Below, in pieces: positions 52,004 to 63,400 of a DNA stretch of 64,000 nt. The stretch comes from Mycteria americana (Eukaryota > Chordata > Aves > Ciconiiformes > Ciconiidae). Below the pieces are notes generated by a model. That model made no database searches. It had not been told where the DNA came from and saw only the letters and a list, made by a program, of their open reading frames with translations. The position numbers and the translations under genes were made by a program. The stretch is from NCBI RefSeq assembly GCF_035582795.1, contig NC_134365.1, positions 134,071,077 to 134,135,076 on the forward strand. The letters run 5' to 3'. Positions within the stretch are counted from its first letter, which is position 1; each line of letters starts with the position of its first letter.

Positions 52004-52443
52004 GGGTCTGGAGCAGAAGTCTTATGAGGAGCGGCTGAGGGAGCTGGGACTGTTTAGCCTGGAGAAAAGGAGGCTGAGGGGAGACCTCATCGCTCTCTAC
52101 AACTCCCTGAAAGGAGGTTGTAGCCAGGTGGGGGTCGGTGTCTTCTCCCAGGTAACAAGTGATAGGATGAGAGGAAATGGCCTCAAGTTGCGCCAGGGGA
52201 GGTTTAGACTGGATATTAGGAAATTTTTCTTCACCGAGAGGGTTATCAAGCATTGGAACACACTGCCCAGGGAAGTGGTTGAGTTGCCATCCCTGGAGGT
52301 ATTTAAAGGATGTTTGGATGAGGTACTTAGAGACATGGTGTAGTGGTGGTTTTTGGCAGTGTTAGGTTTATGGTTGGACTCGATGATCTTAAAGGTCTTT
52401 TCCAACCTATATGATTCTGTGATTCTGTTCTGTGATTCTGTGA
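52004..52443 (+). mobile_element. CR1 LINE, 5'-truncated young copy 1
   Basis: This is the 3' end of a CR1 element in sense orientation. It encodes the ORF2 C-terminal tail, from '[20 protein letters not shown]' through [14 protein letters not shown] and [16 protein letters not shown] to a stop after RDMV at 52341. A short 3' UTR follows (ttggactcgatgatcttaaa), then the ATTCTGTG tail with one irregular TTCTG unit. There is no upstream RT or endonuclease, so it cannot move by itself. It differs from copy 2 at about 14 positions by hand count, roughly 3 percent, which indicates recent insertion. CR1 copies normally lack target-site duplications, and none is seen. Confidence 0.95.
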
Positions 52444-52839
52444 TGCCAGTATCCTACGTATGCATTTAAAGGTGGAGAGGTGCAATGTTATAAATCTCTA
52501 TCTAAAACAAACGGTGCTTCATGAAAAGATGCCAGAGGGGCACTGGAAAGAAAACTGTCCCTGTGTTAAGTTTGTGGCATGGCTTCTTTCTTTGATGGCC
52601 CTCTGAAATTGAGGCTGGGGACCACACCCATCAGTCCTATCTTACCACACTTGGTGTTTTTTATTGTCCAGGTAAAATTGGATATCTGGAGACTTCCAGC
52701 AGGAAACATTAGGTGCCCCAATGGCATGGACAGGCTCTGCCACATCTTCTCTGACCCTGGTGGTTTGGCTGCTGAGCATGAGGCCACCTCTGATATGGGG
52801 CCACCATGCAGCCTGGGGTCTCACTGCTGGCAAACCAGC
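52444..52839. other. Non-coding spacer between CR1 copy 1 and the GC-rich repeat
   Basis: Mixed-composition sequence becoming G+C-rich toward its right end. The plus-strand frame from 52579 runs into the GC-rich repeat and has no known domain. The start of the repeat is not sharply visible. Confidence 0.4.
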
Positions 52840-53160
52840 AACATGGCCAGAAGGAGCTGCGGGAAGACTCATCCCAGGGCTTGGGGGCCGCATTTCAGCT
52901 CCAGCCCTCGTGCCGGGTCCTGCCTGAGCTATGCTGCAGTGTAATCATCCCTATTAGTCTCCCTTGCTGATCCCACCCTTTCCTCCCTGACTTGGCCCCA
53001 GAGGTGCCCTGTCCCCATGGCCATCCCCAACCTGGCTCCGCTGGTCACCTCTGGGTGTGGGGGGACGGGGATGCTGGGGGAGGTCCCTGCCCCAGGCTGC
53101 CCCACCGCGGCCCATCCCAGTTGTGCCCTGCCAATAGGTATTTAGGGGTAACTGAAGCCA
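52840..53160. repeat. GC-rich interspersed repeat, copy A
   Basis: This stretch shares ordered blocks with 60150-60485. They are gctgcgggaa, 'gcatttcagctccagccctc', cctggctc(c/t)gct, tgggacggggc-like runs, ggtccctgccc/ggttcctgcccc, a gccccac block and gtgccctg. Similarity ends near taactgaagc / taactaaggc. The copies are diverged but collinear, so both derive from one dispersed element or LTR-like unit. Orientation and class cannot be set. CR1 copy 2 begins about 60 bases downstream. Confidence 0.6.
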
Positions 53161-53219
53161 GACGAAATTAGGTGGAAACACAGTGTACGGAAACCCAAAT
53201 GAACTGGGTAAACCCAAAA

Positions 53220-53655
53220 GGGTCTGGAGCAGAAGTCTGATGAGGAGCAGCTGAGGGAGCTGGGACTGTTTAGCCTGGAGAAAAGGAGGCTGAGGGGAGA
53301 CCTTATTGCTCTCTACAACTCCCTGAAAGGAGGTTGTAGAGAGGTGGGGGTCGGTCTCTTCTCCCAGGTAACAAGTGATAGGACAAGAGGAAATGGCCTC
53401 AAGTTGCGCCAGGAGAGGTTTAGACTGGATATTAGGAAATTTTTCTTCACCGAGAGGGTTATCAAGCATTGGAACAGACTGCCCAGGGAAGTGGTTGAGT
53501 CGCCATCCCTGGAGGTATTTAAAGGACGTTTGGATGAGGTACTTAGAGACATGGTGTAGTGATGGTTTTTGGCAGTGTTAGGTTTATGGTTGGACTCGAT
53601 GATCTTAAAGGTCTTTTCCAACCTATATGATTCTGTGATTCTGTGATTCTGTGAA
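53220..53655 (+). mobile_element. CR1 LINE, 5'-truncated young copy 2
   Basis: A second sense-orientation CR1 3' end, collinear with copy 1 along its whole length and about 97 percent identical by hand count. It starts at the same internal position (gggtctggagcagaagtct). The ORF2 tail ends after RDMV at 53559. The 3' tail is three clean ATTCTGTG-type units, neater than in copy 1. It is non-autonomous. Confidence 0.95.
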
Positions 53656-53831
53656 AAGCTGAACGCTGGCTCTTAAGACTTATAGTGTCTGTGTAAGGCA
53701 ACAGCTATGGTGTTTTTAAATAAACTTACATTCCCAGTAGAGAGATTTTGAAATGAGGAAGATCATTGTAGCATTTAAAATGATGTATTCATGGAGATTT
53801 ATATATTTCCACAGCTCTTTCCTGCTAGCAA

Positions 53832-53868
53832 TATACACATATATGTGTGTATATATGTACATACGCCG
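53832..53868. repeat. TA/TG/CA dinucleotide microsatellite
   Basis: An alternating ATACACATATATGTGTGTAT-type tract continues into TATGTACATAC. It is purine-pyrimidine alternating, partly palindromic, and likely length-variable. Confidence 0.85.
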
Positions 53869-55637
53869 GGGTGGAAATGTTTATTTTGCTCATTATTGTG
53901 AACACCTCACCGGTCTTTTATCTGTCACTGTATCTAGCAGAATGCTGTACTTAGCAGTAATTGTTATTTTAATTAATATTAATCCGTACGATGCCTCTTA
54001 CATTTAATGTTAGGCTTCTGTGACTCACTGGTACTGATATGTGATCTACAGTCGCATAAACAGCCTGTGTAATATATGGCCTGTCATCTCTAATACATTT
54101 TGATGCATTTTTCTGTGTTTTGCTGTTTTGGGGATTATATCTGGTTTTACAGACAAATGGCCTAATTCTCAGTGCTTTGTCATTTATTTGTATTTCATGC
54201 CAATTTTTTTCACAGATCTAAATTAAAGAAAGGAAAAAATATACCGCAGAACCTCAGTGTCTCATAATAAAAGGCTGAATCCAGCCCTCATAACTCTCAT
54301 TTCAATCAGTCACAAAGGGAAAGGTTCAGACCATTCGTTTAAAAATATTTGTCTTTTTCTCCCTCCTGGTAATTTCCTAGTGATTTCTTATTGTCATGAG
54401 GAAATTTCTACTATATAAAAATATATATTTGCTCCAGTATACACAGACCCTTTTGTACAAGAGGTTGAAATCTATCGGTGTTTACTGATAATTGGTCAAG
54501 CCCAGCATGCGTCCACTCTCTGAAGAGAACTTGGGAACTTCTGGCTTTGCACTATGATCACCTTTTAGTATAAGGAGCTTAGAGAGTCCATTCAGAAGTT
54601 ATCTCAGAGGGGCCAGAAAAGAAGATTAAACAGCTTTCAAGCTTCAGGAAAGTGCCTTGTGTGGTGGGCCAAGGCTGTGGGGGATGTATGTAATAAATTA
54701 TGTGGATAATTTTTGAATTGAAATATTCAACAGAGCTATGTGGAATATAAGGAGTATTGTATGCTAATGAGAGTTTTGACTTGAGAGTTTAAACAGTTTT
54801 AGTCATACCTGGGCATTATTTTTTTGCTCCTTTTCCCCTACTAGCAATTGATTATGGATCTTGAGATTAGCTGTGTGTTTGCGTGTGGGTGCATTTGCAA
54901 GCATATATAGTATTTATATACATGCATGTATGTTTGTGCAACAGTTGTGATGCCATGATGTACAGTAAGAACGGGTGGCCCTTAGGTTTCATTTGCCCCT
55001 GAGAATCATGTGGTAGCTCTGTTTGATACTCTTCATATACAAACTTTGTTCCCTCACACATTTCCCTTCACTACCATGTCGGCAACTTCCAGTTCCCAAC
55101 CCTGCTGTGAGAAAATACCTAGTGTGAGTGTGCTGGGCTCCTGCCACGGGGCTTCCTCAGTCCTTAACATCCCTCAGCCAACTGCTGCTGGGATCTGGTC
55201 TGCCCTCTTTCACCTCTTGGGGCTGAAAAACAGTTATTGAGTCTTGGCTGGGATAAAGGGTAGGATGTGTAGAGGAATGACAGCCACGGGATATCAATTT
55301 CTGATAGGTATTTGTTGTGCTGTCACCATTGGATGCTGGTTAAAAGCCCCACTACGCCTTAAAATAACTGTCTTCCTTTTTCAAAGCTGCTTCTTGATAG
55401 AGCTGATAAAACAAAAGTCTGCAATTAAAATTCATGTTTGCAACATGACAAGCAGAGGTGAACACAGTACTAAAGACTCTGCAACCCATGAGTCCTTCTA
55501 GAAAGTCTTTATGAAGAAGAGAATTTAGCCCAAAAAGCTGTGAAACCCAGTTGGAATACAGCTGGGAATTCTGATGCGTTCAAGACATCGATAATGTATG
55601 GGTAACACGGCTGATAAATTCAGTAGGTTGGGTACTT

Positions 55638-55692
55638 ATACACACAAACACACACACACACAAAAACACATACACAGACACACACACACACT
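55638..55692. repeat. CA microsatellite, interrupted
   Basis: A (CA)n tract is interrupted by AA, TA and GA steps, with pure segments of about five to six CA units. It is visible directly and should be polymorphic. Confidence 0.9.
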
Positions 55693-58049
55693 TTCTCACT
55701 GTTTCTCTCAAGTGCGCACATACATAGTTCCCGTTCTGGCATATGTACACAGAAGCTTAATTTTTGCTAACTCTGGAAAATGCATGCATGTTGTTGAAGT
55801 AAGTCTTGCCAAATTAGACAGCATTGCTTTGGGAAAAATAACATTTCCAGTTCAAACGTAGAACTGAAGGCCTCTGCAATGTTGCGTTGCCCATCTCCCC
55901 AAGTCTGCATTCATCCAATAATCAGTCAACAAGTTCAGCTAGATGAAGGCTGAAAGTAGTACCAGCTGATGAAGATGATCTGCAGGGGTCACGAGGCCAG
56001 ATAATGGACCCTAAGCCATTCAGCCAAGCGCTCCTGTAAGTACAGCCTTTAAAGATGAGTTCAAGAGCGTGGCTGCCTAGGGACCAAGCTGTACAAGCAG
56101 CAGAGCTTCTGTTGGCATTTGCAGCAACAACAAGGAGATTATCAGTAGTGTGCTCTGTAGGATCATTGCTGTTCACTCTGTCAAGGGTCAAGACATGATA
56201 CCACACATTGAGGGACTCAACACTAAATCCAGAGCATGTGAGCGGAAACCTTCTGTGTCACCCTGTGTATCACCGGTCTGTTGCCATCAGCCTACTGTGA
56301 CGCTTGCAGCTTCGTTGGGAAGAGAAAATCCTATGAGGTGTTGAGTGGGGCTGAGCCTATTTAAGGTCAGTCCTTTCTATCTTCAGCTCAAGTCACCTCT
56401 GCCGAGGGCCTCCCTTTCTGCTTCTTACTTTTTTCCTTCAGAGAGGTGTATCAGAGCCAGAGTGTCTCTAAGGCAGGATAGGAAGTGATATATTCCTGGA
56501 CAATGCGAAATTTGTCCTAGTTCACAACACATCAGTATTTTGATTAAGTCCAAAAAGACAGTTAAAATATATATAAAATATAAGGAGCAGCAGAGTTATG
56601 ACTAGTTCTGAAGAGTTCCTATTTAGGGAAATAGGAGACGAAAAATGGTTTGCTTTTGCATTAAGTGATAAATCCAATAACACTGGGAAGGGTGATTTAG
56701 TCTTATCTGTGTTCTCTTTCTTTTAAGCTGATTATGCATCGTCTCTGGAGAAGACTGATGAAAACTTTCAGCTAAGATTCTGTAACATCAATAAAACCAT
56801 CCAGGAACAATTGTTTCAGAGTAAGCTCCCCATTTTCTAGAAAGCTTTCCATTTAAATAAGGATAGAAAAATGACTTTTTCAGAAGCATCGTGGGAAGGG
56901 CAAGCCAGTGAAACAGCCATTCAAGACTCCACAATATGGCATGATTGGGCCATCCAGATGCCTAATCAAAAAAAATTAGAACAATTTGTAATTCAAATAT
57001 TTATACTGGATGTTTCCATTTGCACTAAGCAGACCTGGTTTTAATGGCTCAATAGGAAATGCCTATTCTTTTTTTAACTCACCAACTGCCTGGCATTTAG
57101 CATGAATAAATTCAGGCTATGCATCTTGGCCTATGAATATGACATCGCTTTAAGAGGTTTATTTGTGAGTCAAGCCTCTTTTTCAGATACACTCCCAAGC
57201 TCCTCAGTAAAATCATGACTACCATCAAGCTATGGCATTAGTCACTGAAAATCTCTTGCTTGGTTATCATGGGTTGCTCTGTTTTTTTCCAACGCATTTT
57301 TAATCTTTAGATTTCTATGCTGTTTTTTATCCAAACCTTTCTCTCTAAGATCTTCTCACTAAATGACTTCTGAGTGAAACAGACATCTCTGCAGTACATT
57401 CCTTTGCTTTTCTGCCAAAGTAAATCTAGATTAACTCCACAGAATTTGCTGAAATTGTTATGTCTTTAGGAAGGAATGGAGACTCAAAATCCCGGTAGTG
57501 ACTGTAGTATATGGTATATTGCTGTATGATCCACTTTCAGCTGGTGTAGGAATATACGCATCGGTGTGTGGTGCTCATGATATGTTTTGAATGTTGCAGC
57601 TGAAATAGAATGAATTATAATTGACACACTTGGGCTAGTGGTGCTAGCTTGCTTGCTTGCTATTTTTATTAACCAGTCTTTCCCTGTTTTTTCTCTTGCT
57701 AAGGAGAAGATTGATGCTTCCTTGGAAAAAAAATTATGAACCTAGCCCAGTCTTTGTGCATTGAATTATTCATGGAGCCACCGTAATTGCATGTATCAGT
57801 CAATGCCTGCAGAAAAATGCAAGGCTAGGCAAGTAATGGCTGTAGGTAAACACACATTTAGTCATACAATAGTTACGGTAACTGTGTGCATTTTCTATGC
57901 ACAGTTGGATGAATGTTGTTATGACAGCTTTCACAGCTATAAGTTCAGTGCAGTACCGCGTAGCACAAGAATATTGCTTGTGTTCTGGGGTTGGCCAAAA
58001 AGGAAAACTGCTGTTCTATTTTGGCCAAATACTTTAAGACATATTTTGT

Positions 58050-58300
58050 CTCAGAGAATCATAGACAACCAGAACCTTGAGAAGCCGCCCTTAGTCTGTC
58101 CCCTCCCAGACATCCTTACACAATTCTTGACAAATGTTTACCCAGTTCTCCAAAATCTCCAGCAAGAGAGGGTCCACAGCCTGATGAATTACCATTGCAG
58201 TGACTTACGAGCTCTACTGTTAGAACAGTTTTCCCACTATTATCCAGTCCAAATCCTTCTTGCTGTAATTTGGGCCTTGCGACTTTCCCTAGGCACTAGG
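58050..58300 (-). mobile_element. Ancient CR1 LINE relic, antisense
   Basis: The plus strand reads 'cagagaatcatagacaacca', then a ttgagaag block, 'ccagttctccaaaatctcca' with 'gcaagagagggtccacagcc', 'attaccattgcagtgactta', and 'tatccagtccaaatccttct' followed by tgctgtaatttgggcc. This is the antisense pattern of a degraded CR1 3' end, with the element's tail at the low-coordinate side. It covers the second half of the window's longest open frame (57761-58321), whose openness is therefore accidental. Confidence 0.6.
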
Positions 58301-60059
58301 GAGACCGTGGAGAACAGGTGAATTCACCCTCTTCGCCACAAAGCAAACTGCTAGTTAGCGTGCCAGTAGTGGTGGGAAGCGCTGAAGTCAACAGGATAAC
58401 ACTCCCAGCTTTAAAAGAAAAGTGTAAGTATTGTTAGCTAAGATACCACTTTGACGGGACATGGTGGTCCTTTACAAGTGTCTTTAATCTTTTAGGATTT
58501 TAAATTGTCACGCTAGAAATGTAGCAGGTAAAACCACATAGATAGACCTTCTTTCTGCAAGTGTGTGACTACACAACTCAAAACCTTATCAGAGGCTTCC
58601 TGGATGCTGGCTTATACCCGTTTTGAAAAAGATTTCATATATATTTCATATATTTATGTCAAGGGACAGACAGAGAGAAGGATCGTTCCTTCACTGTAAT
58701 AGCTTCTAGGGATTTCAGTCTAGCAATTCCCTTTGTGGGCACCAAATTTAGAAGCCTGATGTGAGATGTTCCTGGCTATGTTTAGACTACTAATTGAGAT
58801 AGGAGATGGAGGGCCATCATGCACAAACATGTCCCCATTGAGGGCTGCTACAGGTGTTTAGTGCCTCTGATTTTCAAATCTAAAGCCTTTTGAAACACGT
58901 TCCTTAGAAGATTGCTAAAAGGTAAGGCGTGCCTCAGCGGTGCTCCCTTTGTGCTGAGCGTCCCAGCCACGCTGCTTACAGCTGGCACTGCCAGCAGGTT
59001 AGAGGCTTGGTTCAGAGCAGTGTAGTGGCAAGGGGAGATGCATCGGCGTTTGTCTGATCTCAGGGCGGGTTGTGGGAGCCCGACAGGAGTGGAAAAGGGA
59101 AGTGCCAGGGTGGAAAGGTGGGCTCGGGAAATACTGCTGTTGGGTGAGAGAGGGGAGATGTGCTTTTGCTGGCTGCACAACAGCAGCCTGGCAGAGCAGG
59201 ATCAAAACCCCTGTTAGTAAATAGCTCTAAGATTGCAATAAGGGATCGCTGAATGCTTATATAGGATGGGTAAAGGTGTACCAAGAATGGGAGGAACAGA
59301 TGCAAGTCTGTGGGCAAAAAGCCAAGGAGGACAAAATGCAAGACAACTGTCCACAAAATCCTGTCATTCATGAAATGGGATACACGGTTGTTCATGAAGC
59401 CTGTTCTCAAGGAGAAAGATTTTTAAAAATTTATTTCTGCTTGAGGCATTACGTTATGCTTTTCATAGCTAGTGTGAATACAAATATCAGATGAAGGACG
59501 TTTATGGTCATTCTCATTACTGAATACACGGGGAGGACGGAGGTTGCCTACTTTCACGCTTGTGGTCTCCACTCATTCAGACAACTTTTGCAAATCCCAC
59601 CCTCAAGTGATTTGTTGTATGCTGTACGTCAAGTCACTCACAGAGGTGGGAGCAGCAGCCTCGCTCCCAGATGTGTTTCTTTAATCATCTGAGTGTATTT
59701 CTTCCCAAAGCAATGAGTTACCACTTCATATATTTGTTGCTGCATGGAATATTAATATTGTAATCATGTCTGTTTCCTTAAGGGACTTGTATTTTATGGC
59801 AGCAATTCAATACTGTTCACTATTTGGAGTTAAAAGAAGTACAAGAGTTGAAGATTTTAAAGGCCTCTTCTAAAAACCAGGCAAAAAGCACACCAGAAAT
59901 CACCTCCTCAGTTCAGAAAAAAACAGAAAGAAAAATATCGTTCATGATCACCAAACCCACGAACTGTTGTTCATGATCACTGTTGTTTTTTTAAAAACAC
60001 CCAGGAAAAAGTGCCTTCTAAAATATTTAAAATGTCGTGATTTTCTGATAGGGTCCTGA
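58301..60059. other. Non-coding DNA, no gene seen
   Basis: Mixed sequence with a purine-rich, G-rich patch at about 59030-59170. The overlapping minus-strand frames there are composition-driven. No repeat family or RNA gene is recognised. Confidence 0.4.
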
Positions 60060-60485
60060 ATAAACCGCACAACCCAAACGGGTTTTGAGATGTGCGCCCA
60101 AGGCTGGCGCCGCAGGGTGCAGCGGAGTAACCCTGCCCGAGCTCAGGGGCAGAGCTGCGTGAGAAAAGGCTGCGGGAAATCTTGTTGGGGCAGGGACACC
60201 TCCACGGGCTCGAGCCGCATTTCAGCTCCAGCCCTCGCCCTTGGTCCCTGCCCAACCTACGCTGCAGCTCTGCCCACACCTGCCCACATCTTTCGCTGAT
60301 GCTGACCCCCAGCTTGGCCTCGGAGCTGCTCCATCCCCATGGCTGTGGTCACAGTCCCCCACCTGGCTCTGCTCGCTGCCTCTGGGGCCGTGGGACGGGG
60401 CCATGGGGAGAGGTTCCTGCCCCGACCTGCCCCACTGTCCCCGGCAGCACTGTGCCCTGACCCTTTTTCCTGATAACTAAGGCAT
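60060..60485. repeat. GC-rich interspersed repeat, copy B
   Basis: G+C-rich block with many CpG (for example ggctggcgccgcagggtgc). It is collinear with copy A from about 60150 onward; the part from 60060 to 60150 has no clear counterpart in A. The G+C content drops sharply at both ends, consistent with an insertion into A+T-rich DNA. It could be a solo LTR or another avian dispersed repeat. Frames inside it are open in several registers and have no known product. Confidence 0.55.
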
Positions 60486-63400
60486 TGCTGCTAGCGTGAA
60501 GAGGGATTCACAACAGCTGTATAAAAAAAGCTTGCAATTAATTTTATTCCCTTTTTCACTGTACAAATAATCCTCAGTCAGAGAGCAAGAGAAAAAATGT
60601 ATTTGTAACCATTGGTTTAATCACTGGCACGGCAGCAGTTCTATGGGTCCGTGGTACGTTTAAGGCTTGATTCTGCAAATACTTACGCGTCTGCACATCA
60701 TACAAGTGAACCAACTGCATGGCTGTAAGAATATCTATGTGTGTATACATGTGTCTATGTATGTATATATATGCTTACCTTTGCAGGAAGTGGACCTTGT
60801 TCCATGGAGAATCTATTGCCTAAATGGTCCCAGGCTAATCTATGCAGATATTTTAATCTCATTTTGCTCGATGGCAGATGGAGACAAACAGCTTATAACA
60901 TTAATTTTCTTATTGGATCTCATTTGACAAAATCCCCAGTTACTTTAGTCTCGCATGAACCATTATTCTTTTGTAGATACGTGCCTAATAAGCTTAAATT
61001 CTGAAAATGAATATTTGCACTTACTAATATCAAGGGAGAGTTAAAATCAAACATGCTGCACAGTCTTCTGGGAAAGTCAGCAGTAAAGCACTGTTTTCAA
61101 TAATCAATAAGTCAACCAAGCAAATCTCTAGACTGTTGTTACAAGGGGATCTGTCATCACGCAAAGCGAAGATTTGTCTGAGAAACCGCTAAGTAAATGC
61201 TTCTGCCACTTACTAGTGGGCTTTTTTTGTATTGTGAGCTGCAGATTAAAGTGCAGGCATGTACAGATTTGTTTTGCATTCCAAACAGAGACAGCGTCTG
61301 GACCAAAGTACCCATATGTAGTCCTCACCAACTTGGGCTAGTTTAAGGATGGAAAGATACCCTCTATATTCCCTGTCTCAAACTCCTGTTGTACTGCTCC
61401 CTCTCCCTTTTCCTTGTGCCTTCTGCATTTTGTATCCCTCAGCATTAAAATACTAAGAAAAATTTACTTGACGCTTTTACAGGCTATCAAACAAATAAAC
61501 GGTCTTATACCTCACTGATCTGTATCCACCTGTGACAATTAATAGCCCCCAAAAGGGACTTCACTCCCCAATAAATGTCCAAATGCATAGCAAGAACGTG
61601 AGCTATCTGCTTGCAACAGTATCATCATTTTCTTACAAAATGTATCAGAAAACACTTACCAGAAAATAATAAAGTCTCAATATAATATGAAACTGAGCTT
61701 CATTGCTACAAAGAAAATGCATTCTGTGCTGCACTGTTTTTTACTTTTCCGGCTGTCCTTGCTTGTTTCCTAATTTTGTTTGAATATGAGCTTAAGGGTT
61801 GGGACCTAAAATCCTTGGTAGCCGAGTAACTGCCCCAAAGGTTCATGTTTGGAGGCTCAAACACGCATGTTACGGTTCCCTCCACCCCCCCTCCCTTGAC
61901 ATTTATCTTCCTTTCTACTGCTGCTGAGATTTGCCTCTGTCTTGGGGGAATATGAATGACTCATTGTTTATCGATAAAAAAATCCTTTTCCATTCTGTAA
62001 ATCATCTCTCTCTTTTTGGACATCCTTCCCAGCAAATGTGGCAGGCGCTGTGGTGAGAGAATGGGGATGCAGACAGGCTGCTAATGCGAGGGTGCCCTTC
62101 TGAGGGCTGCTTGCACTTCTTGGACACATCTGCAAAATAATCAGATGAACAGGGCAGGTCCCAGTGGCAAACACAAACTCTAGGATGAAAACTGTATGTT
62201 TTATGCAGCCGGGTTGGACCTGTGAGTAGTTGAAAACAGAGCTGCTTGTAGTTGTGACAAGTACTGTACCTAGGACAGTAGTACAAGCACATAGGGTCCG
62301 TGGATATTGTGGCACAGAAGCAACAGATTCAAAGACGTAGGCAGTCTCTCCCCTCCCAGGAGATACAGGAGATCCAAGTCTGGGCAGCGGCACCCCCACC
62401 ACTACCAGAGCCCACCGACACGTAGCAGTGTAACGCCTCTTGTGATGGTGCTGGCCTGAAATGTTTTGCTTGATCTTGGAACCTATCTTTTTCCCACTCA
62501 TCATCTAGCCTGACCTGATGGCTTTGTAGAGTTGGCATTTATCAGTGCCTACTTGTTCTCCCTTTCCGTTCTGCTTTATCTAATCTTTGTACGGGAGATA
62601 CAAGTCCTCCTTTCCATGACCTTTGCCTTTCCCTTGTCTTATACCCATTAACAGCTAACTACCCTCATCAGAAAAGGCTAATTCCTTTATATTGGCAAGG
62701 CCAGGCCCTCATGAAATCAGAGGTGAAACTCCCATTGACTTCAGCTGGAGCAAAAGTGTCTCAGTTTAATCAAAGAACTTGAGGAGAAAAGCAAAACAGA
62801 AGGCAGAGAGAGTAAGTTCAGCCTACGACAAACTCCAAAATGATCAAAAGCTTACAAAGAGCTCAAACCTTCCTAGATATTCATGCAACATCCAGGACGA
62901 CATGGCTACCCTCAGGACTGAAGCCTGTTACAGCTACCGCCCACCTCAACAAATACTGATCATCTAATTATAACGCTTCCTTCAAACCTGGAGTCTGTAG
63001 GCACTGGGCTAGTTAGCCACTGGTTGTAATACGATTTTATTTTCAGCGACCAGTATTCATTGGTTGCTGTACGAATTTCCTTCTGAAATGCGGCACTTTT
63101 CATTAAGGTGACAAATGCTGGCATTTGTTGGGATGTGGTATTGATCGCATCAAGCTCTGCAATGACGGCTGGCAGCAGAAGAACAACACAGGAGCTGGCC
63201 GTGCCCGGCTGGATCAGGCGGCTTCCCTAGGGTTTGTTTTCTTCCTGCAGTATAGTTCTGACTTAGTGTGAATAAAATCACTTAAGAGGTAACATGCTGA
63301 TTTGCTGAACTATCTATCAAGCGAACTGTTCAAAGCAGAGATAGGGCCAACTGACATAAATAAGAAGTGTGCTGCTCTGAATGGCAGAGGTAATTCTCCA

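Larger units (their letters stand above)
53656..58049. other. Non-coding A+T-rich DNA, no gene seen
   Basis: Contains two microsatellites listed separately. Short frames on both strands show no recognised domains. The A+T content and the ATATATAT runs near 54415-54430 suggest unconstrained sequence. Confidence 0.45.

Noticed and set aside
52128..52343. 71-codon frame that looks like a real protein
   Set aside because: It is the C-terminal tail of CR1 ORF2 inside a 5'-truncated element, not an independent gene; the same applies at 53344-53559.
57761..58321. Longest open frame in the window (186 codons, plus strand)
   Set aside because: Its second half is an antisense CR1 relic, the rest has no domain, and a frame of this length is within chance for 64 kb of this composition.
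62726..62766. Word 'aaactcccattgacttcagc' that is common in old amniote repeats
   Set aside because: The flanks do not extend the similarity far enough to call an element.
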